Positions 1 to 8,642 are shown, counted from the first letter of the stretch. The stretch: 46,412 bases of DNA from Mycolicibacterium porcinum (GCA_002086835.1 MVIG01000036.1:1-46412), one strand, 5' to 3'. The notes: generated by a model not told the origin, from the letters alone. Translations and numbers: made by a program.

Positions 1-84
1 GTGGGTGGGTGGGCGAGACGATCGCGTATGCAATCCGGATTCTGGGCGATGGAAGGTCTCACTGCGAGGCCGTTGACTGAAGCC

Positions 85-564
85 ATGACCAACAGCCCCG
101 TCGTCCTCGTCACTGCGGCCGCCGCCCTCGGCAGTGCCGCCGCCGGTGGAATCTTCTACGCGTTCTCCACCTTCGTGATGCGCGGCCTCGACCGCACCGG
201 TCCCCTCGAGGCGGTCACCGCCATGCGCGGCATGAATGCCGAGGCCAATACCAACGCGCCGTTCCTGCTGTTCCTGTTCGGCTCAGCGCTGCTCTCGGTG
301 ATCGTCGGCGTGATGGCGGTGGCCCAGATCGGCCGACCGGGCAGTTGGATACTGCTGGCCGGCGCGATCTTCGGGGTCCTCGGCGTGGTGATCACGATGG
401 CGTTCAACGTGCCGCTCAACAACCACCTCGACCAGATCGACCTGGCCGATGCGGCCGCCGAATGGCAGACCTACCTCACCAGCTGGACGGCCTGGAACCA
501 CGTGCGTACCGCCTCGGGATTCATCAGTGCGGTCCTGCTGCTGGCTGGCCTGCGTTACCGCTGA
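85..564 (+). CDS. DUF1772 (anthrone oxygenase-like) membrane protein
   Basis: Small integral membrane protein of 159 aa with about four hydrophobic segments. The N-terminal segment (residues 5-30) ends in a Gly-Ile-Phe-Tyr-Ala-Phe-Ser stretch, and Asn-rich positions near residue 55 (NAEANTNAPF) resemble the DUF1772 family, sometimes annotated as anthrone oxygenase-like. No catalytic residues can be assigned. The frame is open to the window edge, but the ATG at 85 starts directly before the first membrane segment, so I chose it over an upstream GTG/ATG that adds a non-hydrophobic tail. It converges on lfrA, separated by a palindromic repeat. Family assignment is moderate; function unknown. Confidence 0.7.
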   Translation: MTNSPVVLVTAAAALGSAAAGGIFYAFSTFVMRGLDRTGPLEAVTAMRGMNAEANTNAPFLLFLFGSALLSVIVGVMAVAQIGRPGSWILLAGAIFGVLGVVITMAFNVPLNNHLDQIDLADAAAEWQTYLTSWTAWNHVRTASGFISAVLLLAGLRYR

Positions 565-570
565 GCGACG

Positions 571-623
571 AGTGGCCAGTTGTCGCACGCAATTTCGCGG
601 ATCACGTGTCATAACTGGCCACT
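571..623. repeat. 53-bp palindrome-ended intergenic repeat
   Basis: A perfect 11-bp inverted repeat (AGTGGCCAGTT at 571-581 and AACTGGCCACT at 613-623) brackets a 31-nt core containing GTCGC and CGCGG. Total length is 53 bp, equal to the two repeats near 14.9 kb, which have different arms but a similar core skeleton. It sits between convergent genes, so it could act as a terminator, but there is no T-tract. It looks like a small REP/MITE-like element. Confidence 0.6.
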
Positions 624-628
624 GGGCG

Positions 629-2158
629 TCAACCGCGCTGCGCCTGTCTACGGAACGCGGCCGCCACGATCGCCGCCGCCGTCAGCGCCAGCGTCGCCGC
701 GATGACGGCCGTCGGCGCGATGCCGGAGTCGAACGCGGTGCGCGCCGAATCCATCAGGCGCTGACCGATTTCCGTGGGCAGATCCGCGGCCACCGAGGTG
801 GCACCGCCGATGCTCTCACCGGCGTCGGCGGCCTGCGCCGGGGTCAGCCCGGCAGGCACCTGGATGTTGTTGCGGTAGAACGCGGTGAAGATCGTGCCCA
901 GAGTGGCGGTGCCGACGACTGCGCCCAGCTCGTACGCTGTCTCCGAGACAGCGGACGCCGCACCGGCTTTCGCTGCGGGCACCGACGCCACGATCGTGTC
1001 GTTGGATACCGTCTGCGAGACGCCGACACCGAGCTCCAGCACCACGAACGACGCGATCACCGCGGCCACCGACAGATCGTGACGGAAGGCCAGGATCAAG
1101 GCGAATCCGGCCGCGACGAACACCAGGCCGAAGATCATCAGCTTGTCCGGCGCGAATCGCTTGGCGGCCTTGACCACTGCCAGGCCGGCGATCATCGACA
1201 CCACCGCGCCCGGCAGCGTCACCAGACCGGCCGCCAGCGGCGACAGGCCGAGCACCAGCTGCAGGTGCTGCGAGATGAAGAAGATGAACCCGATCAGGCC
1301 GACGATCGACAGGAAGTTCGCCAGGATCGACGCGCTGAACGGCGCGTAGGAGAACAGGCCCATGTCGAGCATCGGTGTGGCACTGCGGTTCTGCCGACGC
1401 ACGAACAGCACGCCGGAGGCAATGCCGATCGCGAACGCCGCCACCACGCTGCCCGAGAACCCGTCGTGGGCCGCGGTCTTGATCGCCCACACGAACGGCA
1501 GCATCGCAGTGAACGACAGCACCACGCTGGTCAGATCCAGCGGGCCCGGGTTCGGGTCACGCGATTCCGGCACCAGCCGGGGGCCGAGCACCAGCAGCGG
1601 CAGCAGGATCGGCACCGCCACGAGGAACACCGAGCCCCAATGGAAATGCTGCAGCAGCGCGCCGCCGACGATCGGGCCGAGTGTCGAGCCCGCCGTGAAG
1701 CACGAGGCCCAGATGGCGATCGCGAGCCGGCGCGACGACGCCTCGGTGAAGATGTTGCGGATCAACGACAGTGTCGACGGCATCAGCATCGCGCCGAACA
1801 CGCCGAGCGCCGCACGTGCGGCGACCAGGTAGGCCGCGCTGGGCGCGAAAGCCGCGGCGGCCGAGACGAGGGCGAAGCCCGTGGCGCCGATGAGCAGCAG
1901 GCGGCGCCGGCCGAACCGGTCGCCGAGCCCGCCCATGGCGACCAGCAGCGCGGCCAGCACGAGGGAGTACACGTCGACGATCCACAGCTGGGTGGACGCC
2001 GCAGGGCGGAAATCTTCGGCGATCGCCGGCAGCGCGAAGGCCAGCACGGTGTTGTCGATCGCGATCAGCAGGACCGGCAGCATCAGGACCGCAAGCGCGA
2101 TCCAGGCACGTTTCGGGGTCGGCGTCACAGGCGGACTGCCGTCGAGGCAGGTGGACAT
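629..2158 (-). CDS. lfrA: LfrA-type MFS multidrug efflux pump (DHA2, 14 TM)
   Basis: Proton-driven exporter of 509 aa, the usual size of 14-helix DHA2 transporters (QacA/SmvA/LfrA). Helix 1 carries the family pattern ending DNTVLAFALPAIA (about residues 35-47), and the cytoplasmic motif A, GGLGDRFGRRR, follows helix 2 near residue 76. A motif C-like GPIVGGALL lies near residue 160. In M. smegmatis LfrA gives low-level resistance to fluoroquinolones, acriflavine and ethidium. The gene follows lfrR by 25 bp on the same strand, with a GGAGA ribosome site 7 nt before the ATG, so the two are very probably one operon repressed by LfrR. Calling it the true LfrA orthologue rests mainly on the partner regulator. 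Confidence 0.88.
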   Translation of the reverse strand: MSTCLDGSPPVTPTPKRAWIALAVLMLPVLLIAIDNTVLAFALPAIAEDFRPAASTQLWIVDVYSLVLAALLVAMGGLGDRFGRRRLLLIGATGFALVSAAAAFAPSAAYLVAARAALGVFGAMLMPSTLSLIRNIFTEASSRRLAIAIWASCFTAGSTLGPIVGGALLQHFHWGSVFLVAVPILLPLLVLGPRLVPESRDPNPGPLDLTSVVLSFTAMLPFVWAIKTAAHDGFSGSVVAAFAIGIASGVLFVRRQNRSATPMLDMGLFSYAPFSASILANFLSIVGLIGFIFFISQHLQLVLGLSPLAAGLVTLPGAVVSMIAGLAVVKAAKRFAPDKLMIFGLVFVAAGFALILAFRHDLSVAAVIASFVVLELGVGVSQTVSNDTIVASVPAAKAGAASAVSETAYELGAVVGTATLGTIFTAFYRNNIQVPAGLTPAQAADAGESIGGATSVAADLPTEIGQRLMDSARTAFDSGIAPTAVIAATLALTAAAIVAAAFRRQAQRG

Positions 2159-2183
2159 TGGGTTTCTCCAAGCAAGTTTGGGG

Positions 2184-2759
2184 TCAGCCGCGCGGGAGAT
2201 TGATGGTGCCCGCGGTCAGGCTGGTCATGATGGCGTCGACGATTTGATGGCGGGGGGTGCCGTCCTGCTTCGCGGCTTCGTAGCCGGCGTCAAGCAGGGC
2301 CCAGAACACCCGACGGGCCCACCCTGGGGGGTATTCGGGCCTGTCGACCGAGGCTCGGTTGAGCACCTCGACGATCGCGTCGTCACCGGAGTCCAGGTAG
2401 GCAGCCAACTCAGGATCGGCCAGGATCGTCGGCTCGCTGTAGACGAACAGCACGATCGGCCCCAGATCGAGTTGGCTTTCCACCACTCGGCGCAGAGCCG
2501 CGTCGACGGGGCCGTGCATCGGGTCAGCGCGGTCGATCGCGGCGATGGTGAGCTCGTGGACGTGCCGGGCCAGGGCACGCAGAAGATCGGAACGCTCCGG
2601 GTAGTACCGGTGCACTGTGCTGCGGCCGACGTCGGCAGTGGCGGCGATATCGGAGAGCGATGCCGTCGCATTGTCGGCCAGGACCGTCATGGCGGCATCG
2701 AGAATCGCCCTGCGGGTGCGCTCACGCGGCCCGCTGTGCGTCGATACCGAATTGGTCAT
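2184..2759 (-). CDS. lfrR: TetR-family repressor LfrR
   Basis: TetR regulator of 191 aa. Residues about 12-60 form the DNA-binding domain: ERTRRAILDAAM, then the HTH with recognition region VGRSTVHRYYPERSDLL. The C-terminal ligand domain contains blocks I recall from M. smegmatis LfrR (VVESQLDLGPIVLFVY, NRAS, PGWARRVFWAL, RHQIVDAIMTSL), so orthology is strong. LfrR binds its own promoter and is released by pump substrates. It lies directly upstream of lfrA and probably co-represses both. The ATG at 2759 lies 7 nt after a TACATT -10 box on the minus strand, so translation is probably leaderless. Confidence 0.93.
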   Translation of the reverse strand: MTNSVSTHSGPRERTRRAILDAAMTVLADNATASLSDIAATADVGRSTVHRYYPERSDLLRALARHVHELTIAAIDRADPMHGPVDAALRRVVESQLDLGPIVLFVYSEPTILADPELAAYLDSGDDAIVEVLNRASVDRPEYPPGWARRVFWALLDAGYEAAKQDGTPRHQIVDAIMTSLTAGTINLPRG

Positions 2760-2807
2760 GGATCAAAATGTAGCACAATCGGACCAAAATGAGACAGTGA
2801 TGTCCCA
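2760..2807 (-). promoter_or_regulatory. lfrRA promoter and candidate LfrR operator
   Basis: On the minus strand a -10 box TACATT (2772 to 2767) is followed 7 nt later by the lfrR ATG, predicting a leaderless mRNA. The palindrome TGAGACA-GTGA-TGTCCCA (2790-2807, arms matching 6 of 7) covers the -35 region, where a TetR-type repressor would block RNA polymerase. Two imperfect direct repeats containing CCAAAATG/TCAAAATG lie between it and the start. The site is inferred from position and symmetry, not from a remembered footprint. Confidence 0.6.
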
Positions 2808-2811
2808 CACC

Positions 2812-3645
2812 CTAGCTGGGTGGAGTGAAGCCGCTGGTCGGAGGCGGTGGCGGATAGCTCGGATAGGGCGCCGGATAGGCCCTCACCGGAGCCTGCGGCA
2901 TCAGCCGGGCCAGCGCGCGACGATGCCGCTCTGCCAGCACCGCGGCCAGCACATATTCGGCCGGCGCGCCCGGCGGCGGCGGGGGTGAGATGCGCGAGGC
3001 GACCTCAGCGAAGATCCGGCTCCCCATCTCGTGACGTATCCGCGGATCGAGTTGCGCCGAGCGCGACAGGAACTGCCTGGCCAGCTCGGCCTGCTCGGGA
3101 CCCAGGCCGGACAGTTCCAGCGAGCCGGCCCACCACGCCAGCGCCGGCGGCATCACCGGCGGCGGGTTCAGCTTGGGGCCGCGTTCGCTGATCACCACCG
3201 TGCCGGCGAAGATGTCGCCGAGCCGCTTGCCCTTGGCCGACACCAGGCTGCAGATCACCGCGGGCCCACCGGTCAGCATCCAGATCTCGACGAACCCGGC
3301 CAGCCCACGGAACAGCGCCTGGCGAAAGCGCTCCGGGCCGCCGTCCTCGGCCACCACCCGCAGGCCCAATGCCATCTTGCCCAGCGACCGGCCCCGGGTC
3401 GCCGTCTCCATCAGCACCGGATAACCCACCAGGGTCAGCACCGTGAAGATGATCAGGATCGCGGCCGACAACGCGTCGTCGAACTGGGTCAGGGTGATCG
3501 ACCACAACAGCAACCCCACCACGTATCCGATGGCGATCACCACGATGTCGATCAGCGCGGCCAGGGTGCGCACCGACAACTGGGCGATCGCCACGTCGAG
3601 GACGACGGCGTCCCCGGTCACCACCGGCGCGGGCTGCCAAACCAT
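2812..3645 (-). CDS. RDD family membrane protein (Rv3695-like)
   Basis: 277 aa. The N-terminal 140 residues form an RDD domain: RTLAALIDIVVIAIGYVVG (Arg and Asp in the first helix), a second helix around residues 65-85, and the ATRGRSLGKMALGLRVV block typical of the family. The C-terminal half is soluble and ends in a Pro/Tyr-rich tail (residues 250-277). Role unknown; RDD proteins are proposed transporters or membrane adaptors. It is divergent from the SpoIIM gene with only 32 bp between starts and belongs to the conserved MoxR neighbourhood. It is codirectional with lfrR 52 bp downstream, but lfrR has its own promoter. Confidence 0.85.
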   Translation of the reverse strand: MVWQPAPVVTGDAVVLDVAIAQLSVRTLAALIDIVVIAIGYVVGLLLWSITLTQFDDALSAAILIIFTVLTLVGYPVLMETATRGRSLGKMALGLRVVAEDGGPERFRQALFRGLAGFVEIWMLTGGPAVICSLVSAKGKRLGDIFAGTVVISERGPKLNPPPVMPPALAWWAGSLELSGLGPEQAELARQFLSRSAQLDPRIRHEMGSRIFAEVASRISPPPPPGAPAEYVLAAVLAERHRRALARLMPQAPVRAYPAPYPSYPPPPPTSGFTPPS

Positions 3646-3677
3646 ACCGAGACACGCTACCGACTACGCTTTGCCAG
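3646..3677. promoter_or_regulatory. Divergent leaderless promoters, RDD / SpoIIM genes
   Basis: The 32-bp intergenic region contains a minus-strand -10 TAGCGT (3659 to 3654), 8 nt before the RDD ATG, and a plus-strand -10 TACGCT (3665-3670), 7 nt before the SpoIIM GTG. No room remains for untranslated leaders, so both mRNAs should be leaderless or nearly so and the two promoters cannot be occupied together easily. Confidence 0.6.
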
Positions 3678-4670
3678 GTGGATGTCGATGCGTTCGTTGT
3701 GGCCCATCGCCCCACCTGGGACCGGTTGGAAGAGTTGGTGAAACGGCGCAGGCGGTTGACCGGCGCCGAGGTCGACGAGCTCGTCGACCTCTATCAACGG
3801 GTCTCCACCCACCTGTCGATGGTGCGGTCGTCCTCGCAGGATTCGGTACTGGTCGGGCGGTTGTCAGGACTGGTGGCCCGGGCCAGGGCCGCGGTGACGG
3901 GCGCGCACGCCCCGCTGTGGCGGGAATTCGTCCGGTTCTGGACGGTGTCCTTCCCGGTGGTGGCCTACCGCTCCTGGCGCTGGTGGCTCGGATCGGCGGT
4001 GGCGTTCTTCATCGTCGCGGTGGCAATGGCGTTGTGGATATCGGGAAACCCCGCGGTGCTCTCGGCCATCGGAACCCCCAGTGAGATCGAGGAATTGGTC
4101 AACCACGACTTCGAGTCGTACTACAGCGAGCACCCGGCCGGCTCGTTCGCGCTGCAGGTCTGGATCAACAACTCCTGGGTGGCCGCGCAGTGCATCGCCT
4201 TCGCGATCCTGCTCGGGCTGCCCATCCCGTACGTGTTGTTCCAGAACGCGGCGAATCTCGGCGTGAACGCCGCGCTGATGTTCAGTGCGGGCAAGGGAGA
4301 CCTCTTCCTGGGCCTGATCACCCCGCACGGACTGCTCGAGCTGACCGCCGTGTTCCTGGCCGCGGCAGTGGGGATGCGGCTCGGTTGGACAGTGATCGCC
4401 CCCGGCGACCGGCCCCGCGGGCAGGTGCTGGCCGAACAGGGACGGGCCGTGGTCGCGGCAGCGATCGGGCTGGCCGTCGTGCTGCTGGTGTCCGGTCTGA
4501 TCGAGGCGCTCGTGACGCCGTCGTCGCTACCCACCTGGGCGCGGATCGGCATCGGCGTCCTCGCCGAACTGGCCTTCCTGGGCTACGTGTTCCACTTCGG
4601 GCGCAAGGCCGTCCGGGCGGGGGAGACCGGCGACCTCGAGGACGCCCCCGACGTAGTGCCGACGGGCTAG
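3678..4670 (+). CDS. Stage II sporulation protein M (SpoIIM) family membrane protein (Rv3694c-like)
   Basis: 330 aa. A soluble N-terminal region (residues 1-95, helical, with ELVDLYQRVSTHLSMVR) is followed by about five membrane helices starting near residue 107 and ending near 320. FRFW/FP-VVAYR before helix 1 and the HGLLELTAVFLAAAVGMRLG block near residue 215 match SpoIIM/DUF95 proteins, which in non-sporulating actinobacteria accompany RDD and MoxR genes. Start is a GTG 7 nt after TACGCT. Its stop overlaps the DUF58 stop on the other strand by 4 nt: a CTAG palindrome serves both genes. Function in mycobacteria unknown. Confidence 0.87.
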   Translation: MDVDAFVVAHRPTWDRLEELVKRRRRLTGAEVDELVDLYQRVSTHLSMVRSSSQDSVLVGRLSGLVARARAAVTGAHAPLWREFVRFWTVSFPVVAYRSWRWWLGSAVAFFIVAVAMALWISGNPAVLSAIGTPSEIEELVNHDFESYYSEHPAGSFALQVWINNSWVAAQCIAFAILLGLPIPYVLFQNAANLGVNAALMFSAGKGDLFLGLITPHGLLELTAVFLAAAVGMRLGWTVIAPGDRPRGQVLAEQGRAVVAAAIGLAVVLLVSGLIEALVTPSSLPTWARIGIGVLAELAFLGYVFHFGRKAVRAGETGDLEDAPDVVPTG

Positions 4671-5989
4671 AGCTTGCCGGCCGCCTTCATCGACAGGTAG
4701 TGGTCGGCCAGGGCCGGCGCCAGGTCTTCGGGGCGGGCATCGACCACATCGACACCGTGTCCGCGCAGTCGCGACGCGATGGCCCGGCGGTCGTTGCGGG
4801 CGCGCTCGGCAGCCGCGGCGTCATACACCTGCGCCGCGTCGGAACGGCCCGCCGCCAACTGGTCCACCCGCGGATCGGCGACCGCGGCCAGCAGCACCTG
4901 ATGACGCGCCGACAGTTGCGGCAGCACCGTCATGAGCCCCTCGTCGAGGGCCGAGGCATTCAGATCGGTCAGCAGCACCACCAGTGCCCGGCCCCGCACC
5001 CGGCGCAACACCGCCGAAACCATCGCGGTGGCATCGGATTCCACCAGCGCCGGCTGCAACGGCGCCATCGCCGCCACCAGTGAGGCCAGCAGTTCGGTGC
5101 GGGAGGCGCCCCACACCCCGGCGCGGGTCACCCGGTCGATGGCCAGGAAATCGACATGGTCCCCGGCCCGCGAGGCCAGGGCCGCCAGTAGCAGCGCCGC
5201 GTCCATCGACCAGTCCAGTCGCGGCCACCCGCCCGGATCCAGCGCGGTGGGATCCACCCCGACCCGGCCGGCCGAGGTGCGTCCGGTGTCGAGCACGATC
5301 ACCACCCGCCGGTCGCGTTCCGGGCGCCAGGTGCGCACCACGACGTCCGCGCGGCGCGCGGTGGCCCGCCAGTCGATCGAGCGGACATCGTCGCCGACGA
5401 CGTATTCACGCAGCGAATCGAATTCGGTGCCCTGGCCGCGGATCAGCACCGGGATGGCGCCGTCCAGCTGGCGCAGCCTGGCCAGCCGGGAGGGTAGGTG
5501 CTTGCGGGACAGGAATGGCGGCAGGATGCGGACCTGCCCGGGCAGCCGCTGCGAACGCTGCCGGCCGGCCAGCCCCAACGGGCCGAGCGAGCGCACCGTC
5601 ACCAGCTCGCTGCGCTGGTCGCCCCGGCGGGCCGGATGCAACCGGGTGGCGAGGGAAATCTGCTGCCCGGCGGCGATATTCACCTGATGCGCGCGGGGCT
5701 GCGCCGACGCGCTGGGCGGCCAGGCATCGCGAATCGCGCCGCGCACTGGGCGGCGACCGGCGTTGTGCACGGTGAGCACCGCATCGACGGTCTGCCCCAG
5801 ACGCGCGGTCGCCTCGCCGCCACGGGCCAGCTGCAGCCCTTGGATACGGCCGGCCAGCACGACGTCGACGGCCACAGCCGCAGCCAGTAGCGCCGCGAGC
5901 GCCACGAAAGCCGTTGCCGGCCAAGGGGCCAACGCGATCGGCAGCACGCATACCAGCGCCACCAGACCGGCGCGGCCGGTGAGAACCAT
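4667..5989 (-). CDS. DUF58 / vWA-like protein partner of MoxR (Rv3693-like)
   Basis: 440 aa, the same length I recall for Rv3693. Two membrane helices at residues 5-45 are followed by an extracytoplasmic-type beta region, then the DUF58 block GTEFDSLREYVVGDDVRSID and WRATARR near residues 195-220, and a vWA-like domain (VIVLDTGRTSAGR near 235). DUF58 proteins are partners of MoxR AAA+ ATPases, often in metal-cofactor insertion or envelope chaperoning. The reading frame extends upstream over moxR, but the ATG at 5989 overlaps the moxR TGA by one nucleotide, indicating translational coupling and fixing the start. Confidence 0.88.
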   Translation of the reverse strand: MVLTGRAGLVALVCVLPIALAPWPATAFVALAALLAAAVAVDVVLAGRIQGLQLARGGEATARLGQTVDAVLTVHNAGRRPVRGAIRDAWPPSASAQPRAHQVNIAAGQQISLATRLHPARRGDQRSELVTVRSLGPLGLAGRQRSQRLPGQVRILPPFLSRKHLPSRLARLRQLDGAIPVLIRGQGTEFDSLREYVVGDDVRSIDWRATARRADVVVRTWRPERDRRVVIVLDTGRTSAGRVGVDPTALDPGGWPRLDWSMDAALLLAALASRAGDHVDFLAIDRVTRAGVWGASRTELLASLVAAMAPLQPALVESDATAMVSAVLRRVRGRALVVLLTDLNASALDEGLMTVLPQLSARHQVLLAAVADPRVDQLAAGRSDAAQVYDAAAAERARNDRRAIASRLRGHGVDVVDARPEDLAPALADHYLSMKAAGKL

Positions 5990-6948
5990 CAGCGCGGTAC
6001 CGGAACGGCGGCCAGGATGCCGTCCAGCACTCCGTCGGCGGTGGCGCCCTCCAGCTCGGCCTCCGGCCGCAGCGCCACCCGGTGACGCAGTGTGGACCGC
6101 GCCATCGCCTTGACGTCGTCGGGGGTGACGTAGTTGCGCCCGGACAGCCACGCCCACGACCGTGACGTGCCCAGCAGTGCCGTTGCCCCGCGCGGTGAGA
6201 CACCGAGTTGCAGCGACGGGGAATGCCTGGTGGCCCCGACGATGTCGACGATGTAGCCCAGTACCTCGTCACCGGCCAGCACCTGGCGTACCGCGTCGCG
6301 GCCCGCCGCCAGCTCGGCCGCGCCGGCCACCGGCCGGACCGCCGACAGGTCACGCGGATCGAAACCGTGAGCATGACGGCCCAGGATCGCGATCTCCTGA
6401 TCCCGTGGTGGCAGTGGCACCGTGAGCTTCAACAGGAACCGGTCCAGCTGGGCCTCGGGCAGCTGGTAGGTGCCCTCGTACTCGATCGGGTTCTGGGTCG
6501 CGGCCACGATGAACGGATCGGGCAGCGGGCGCGGTGAGCCGTCGACGCTGACCTGACGCTCCTCCATGGCTTCGAGAAGTGCCGCTTGGGTTTTCGGCGG
6601 TGTCCGGTTGATCTCGTCGGCCAGCAGCAGATTGGTGAACACCGGGCCGGAACGGAATTCGAACTCGGCGGTCCGGGCGTCGTACACCAGCGAGCCCGTG
6701 ACGTCGCCGGGCATCAGGTCCGGGGTGAACTGCACCCGCTTGAATTCCAGCTGCAGGGCCGCGGCCAGCGTGCGCACCAGCAGGGTCTTGGCCACCCCGG
6801 GCACCCCCTCCAACAGCACGTGCCCGCGGCACAGCAATGCCACCACCAAGCCGCTGATCACCGCATCCTGACCGACCACCACCTTGGCGATCTCGTTGCG
6901 CAGGGCCAGTAGGGCTTCACGGGCATTCTCGGAGGTGGGCTGAGTCAC
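5989..6948 (-). CDS. moxR2: MoxR family AAA+ ATPase (Rv3692-like)
   Basis: 319 aa. Cytoplasmic AAA+ chaperone-like ATPase. Walker A GVPGVAKTLLVRTLA near residue 48, Walker B LLADEINRTPPKTQ near residue 110, sensor 1 region VAATQNPIEYEGTYQLPEAQ near 150 and arginine-containing QLDRFLLK. The C-terminal lid domain contains NYVTPDDVKAMARSTLRHR. The long open frame upstream is a shadow; the GTG at 6948 overlaps the preceding stop in a GTGA junction, matching the other junctions in this operon. Symbol taken from M. tuberculosis moxR2. Substrate unknown; expected to act with the DUF58 product on membrane or exported proteins. Confidence 0.92.
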   Translation of the reverse strand: MTQPTSENAREALLALRNEIAKVVVGQDAVISGLVVALLCRGHVLLEGVPGVAKTLLVRTLAAALQLEFKRVQFTPDLMPGDVTGSLVYDARTAEFEFRSGPVFTNLLLADEINRTPPKTQAALLEAMEERQVSVDGSPRPLPDPFIVAATQNPIEYEGTYQLPEAQLDRFLLKLTVPLPPRDQEIAILGRHAHGFDPRDLSAVRPVAGAAELAAGRDAVRQVLAGDEVLGYIVDIVGATRHSPSLQLGVSPRGATALLGTSRSWAWLSGRNYVTPDDVKAMARSTLRHRVALRPEAELEGATADGVLDGILAAVPVPR

Positions 6949-8057
6949 GAGTGTGCGACCTGCCTTTCGATGTCGTCGAGTTGGTGTGCGAGATGGACGA
7001 GTTCGGCATCGGTGGCCGGTGGCGGGCCGAACAGGATGTATCCGGACGAGTTGGCATCGCGGCCGGAGCGCGCGGCGACGGCAGCGGCCACGGCGTGCGG
7101 TGGTGCCGCGGTGTTCAATCCGAGCCTCGGCAGCAGCCGGCCCAGCGTCGCGGTGCGCAACGCTTCGGCGGCGCGGCCACGTGCCCGCCGGGAGCGGTAC
7201 AACCGTCCGCGCCCTTCGACGGTCTCCGAGGCGCGGACCACGACCGGCAGCGATTCGGCGACCAACGGGCCGAGGCGCCGGGCCTGCGCCACCGCCACCA
7301 GCGCCACCACCAGGCACAGCTGTAGCACGATCCACCGAACCTGTGACGGCATCAGGTCCGACAACGTGCCGTCGCCGGCCGAGCTGGCCTCGAAATGCTG
7401 TGGTGCATACCAGATCACCCGCGGCGCGGCGCCGGCCAGATTCATCGCCAGTGCGGCGTTGCCCTCCTTGAGCAGGTGCGAGTTCGTCATGAAGTCGCCC
7501 GTGCCGACCACGGTCACGCTGCGCTGCCCGTCGTGGTAGCGGGCCAGCGCGCCGCCGTAGCAGAGGCTCACCGGGGTATCGCCGGCGGCGGCAAAGGTGT
7601 CGGTGGTGCCCAGCTGGGCCCGGCCGGCCCGGTTTGCCTCGGGCAGATCGCATTCGGGCTCGCCGCCACCGAACTCGGTGGGCTTGCCCGGCCGGACCTG
7701 CGGGGCAAGCGTCTCCCGGGTGAGGCCGATGGGAGCCACCAGCAGCAGGTCGCCAGGGGTATCGGCCAGCCTGGCTACCGTGTTCTCGCTGGCCAGGAAC
7801 ATCGTCTGGGCCACCACCAGCAGGGTGCCGGGCCGGGCGGCGCGCTGGACCTCGTCGACGTCGGCAGCGGTGATCACCTCGACACCGTGGTCGCGCAACA
7901 GGCTGACCAACGCGTGTGTCCCCTCCGGCGAGGTGGACTCGGGATCCATCGCCCCGCCCGGGCGCGGTGCGGTCAGCAGCACCGTCACCACTGCGACCGC
8001 GACGATGACGGCGAAGGCCAGCAGCACCCAGCGGGCCGTGCGAAAGTGCCCCCTCAC
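6945..8057 (-). CDS. DUF4350 domain membrane protein (Rv3691-like)
   Basis: 370 aa. One N-terminal membrane helix (residues 8-30), then an extracytoplasmic domain with the DUF4350 pattern TSPEGTHALVSLLRDHGVEV near residue 43, and a second helix near residue 235 (RWIVLQLCLVVALVAVAQA). The C-terminal region is basic (YRSRRARGRAAEAL) and probably cytoplasmic. The GTG at 8057 overlaps the DUF4129 stop and its own stop overlaps the moxR GTG, so it is translationally coupled on both sides. No enzymatic motif seen; likely a structural subunit of the MoxR membrane complex. Confidence 0.83.
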   Translation of the reverse strand: MRGHFRTARWVLLAFAVIVAVAVVTVLLTAPRPGGAMDPESTSPEGTHALVSLLRDHGVEVITAADVDEVQRAARPGTLLVVAQTMFLASENTVARLADTPGDLLLVAPIGLTRETLAPQVRPGKPTEFGGGEPECDLPEANRAGRAQLGTTDTFAAAGDTPVSLCYGGALARYHDGQRSVTVVGTGDFMTNSHLLKEGNAALAMNLAGAAPRVIWYAPQHFEASSAGDGTLSDLMPSQVRWIVLQLCLVVALVAVAQARRLGPLVAESLPVVVRASETVEGRGRLYRSRRARGRAAEALRTATLGRLLPRLGLNTAAPPHAVAAAVAARSGRDANSSGYILFGPPPATDAELVHLAHQLDDIERQVAHS

Positions 8058-8641
8058 GCGGGGACTCCTTCGTCGAGGGCTGCGATCGCCCGATAGACGG
8101 ATTCGGTACCCGGTTGCTCACCGTAGGTGACGTCGTTGAATGCGGTTGCCGCGCTGAACAGTTCGGATGACAGGGCGGGTAGTGCCGCCGCGGCGTCGCG
8201 CGCGAGTTCGGTGGCGGTTCGGCCCGGAACCGCGTCGAGCACCCCGGTTTCCTCGAGATGGCGGGCCAGCGCGCGGACCCGGTGCCGGATCGCGGCCGAC
8301 CAGTCACCTTGTGCGGCATATTGTTCCGCGATCGCGCGGTGCTGCGCGGCGCTGAGCTCCTGAGTGCCGAACAAGGCCCGGTCCGCGGTGCGGGAGGTGC
8401 GCATCGTGCGCCGGGCGATGCGTATCGCCACGACGACGGCCACCACGACGAGGATCACCAGCACCGAGATGGTGAACCAGCCACCGGGGACCGTGGAACC
8501 CGCTGCGGTGATCCGGTACAGCAGATCCTTGAGCCACTCGCCGATCTGATCGGTCGGCGACGCCCGCGGGTAGATGGGCTTGGACAGCTCGTTCTGCGCG
8601 GCGTCATGCGCCGCGTCACGGTCGATGTCGATGCTCGTCAC
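8054..8641 (-). CDS. DUF4129 domain membrane protein (Rv3690-like)
   Basis: 195 aa. A short N-terminal region, one membrane helix near residues 58-75 (WFTISVLVILVVVAVVVAI), then a cytoplasmic helical DUF4129 domain (residues 110-195) with AEQYAAQGDWSAAIRHRVRAL and TATELARDAAAALP. The domain resembles the C-terminus of transglutaminase-like proteins that accompany MoxR/DUF58. I chose the GTG at 8641, one base after the upstream stop (TGAGGTGA), over an upstream start that would overlap the previous gene. Part of the minus-strand MoxR operon. Confidence 0.83.
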   Translation of the reverse strand: MTSIDIDRDAAHDAAQNELSKPIYPRASPTDQIGEWLKDLLYRITAAGSTVPGGWFTISVLVILVVVAVVVAIRIARRTMRTSRTADRALFGTQELSAAQHRAIAEQYAAQGDWSAAIRHRVRALARHLEETGVLDAVPGRTATELARDAAAALPALSSELFSAATAFNDVTYGEQPGTESVYRAIAALDEGVPA

Positions 8642-8642
8642 C

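Noticed and set aside
449-2203. 584-codon open frame opposite lfrA
   Set aside because: Arg/His/Gln-rich composition typical of the antisense frame of a GC-rich gene; lfrA on the other strand is clearly the real gene.
6949-8319. 450-residue N-terminal extension of moxR
   Set aside because: It runs through the DUF4350 and DUF4129 genes in another frame with low-complexity composition; the GTGA junction gives the true start.
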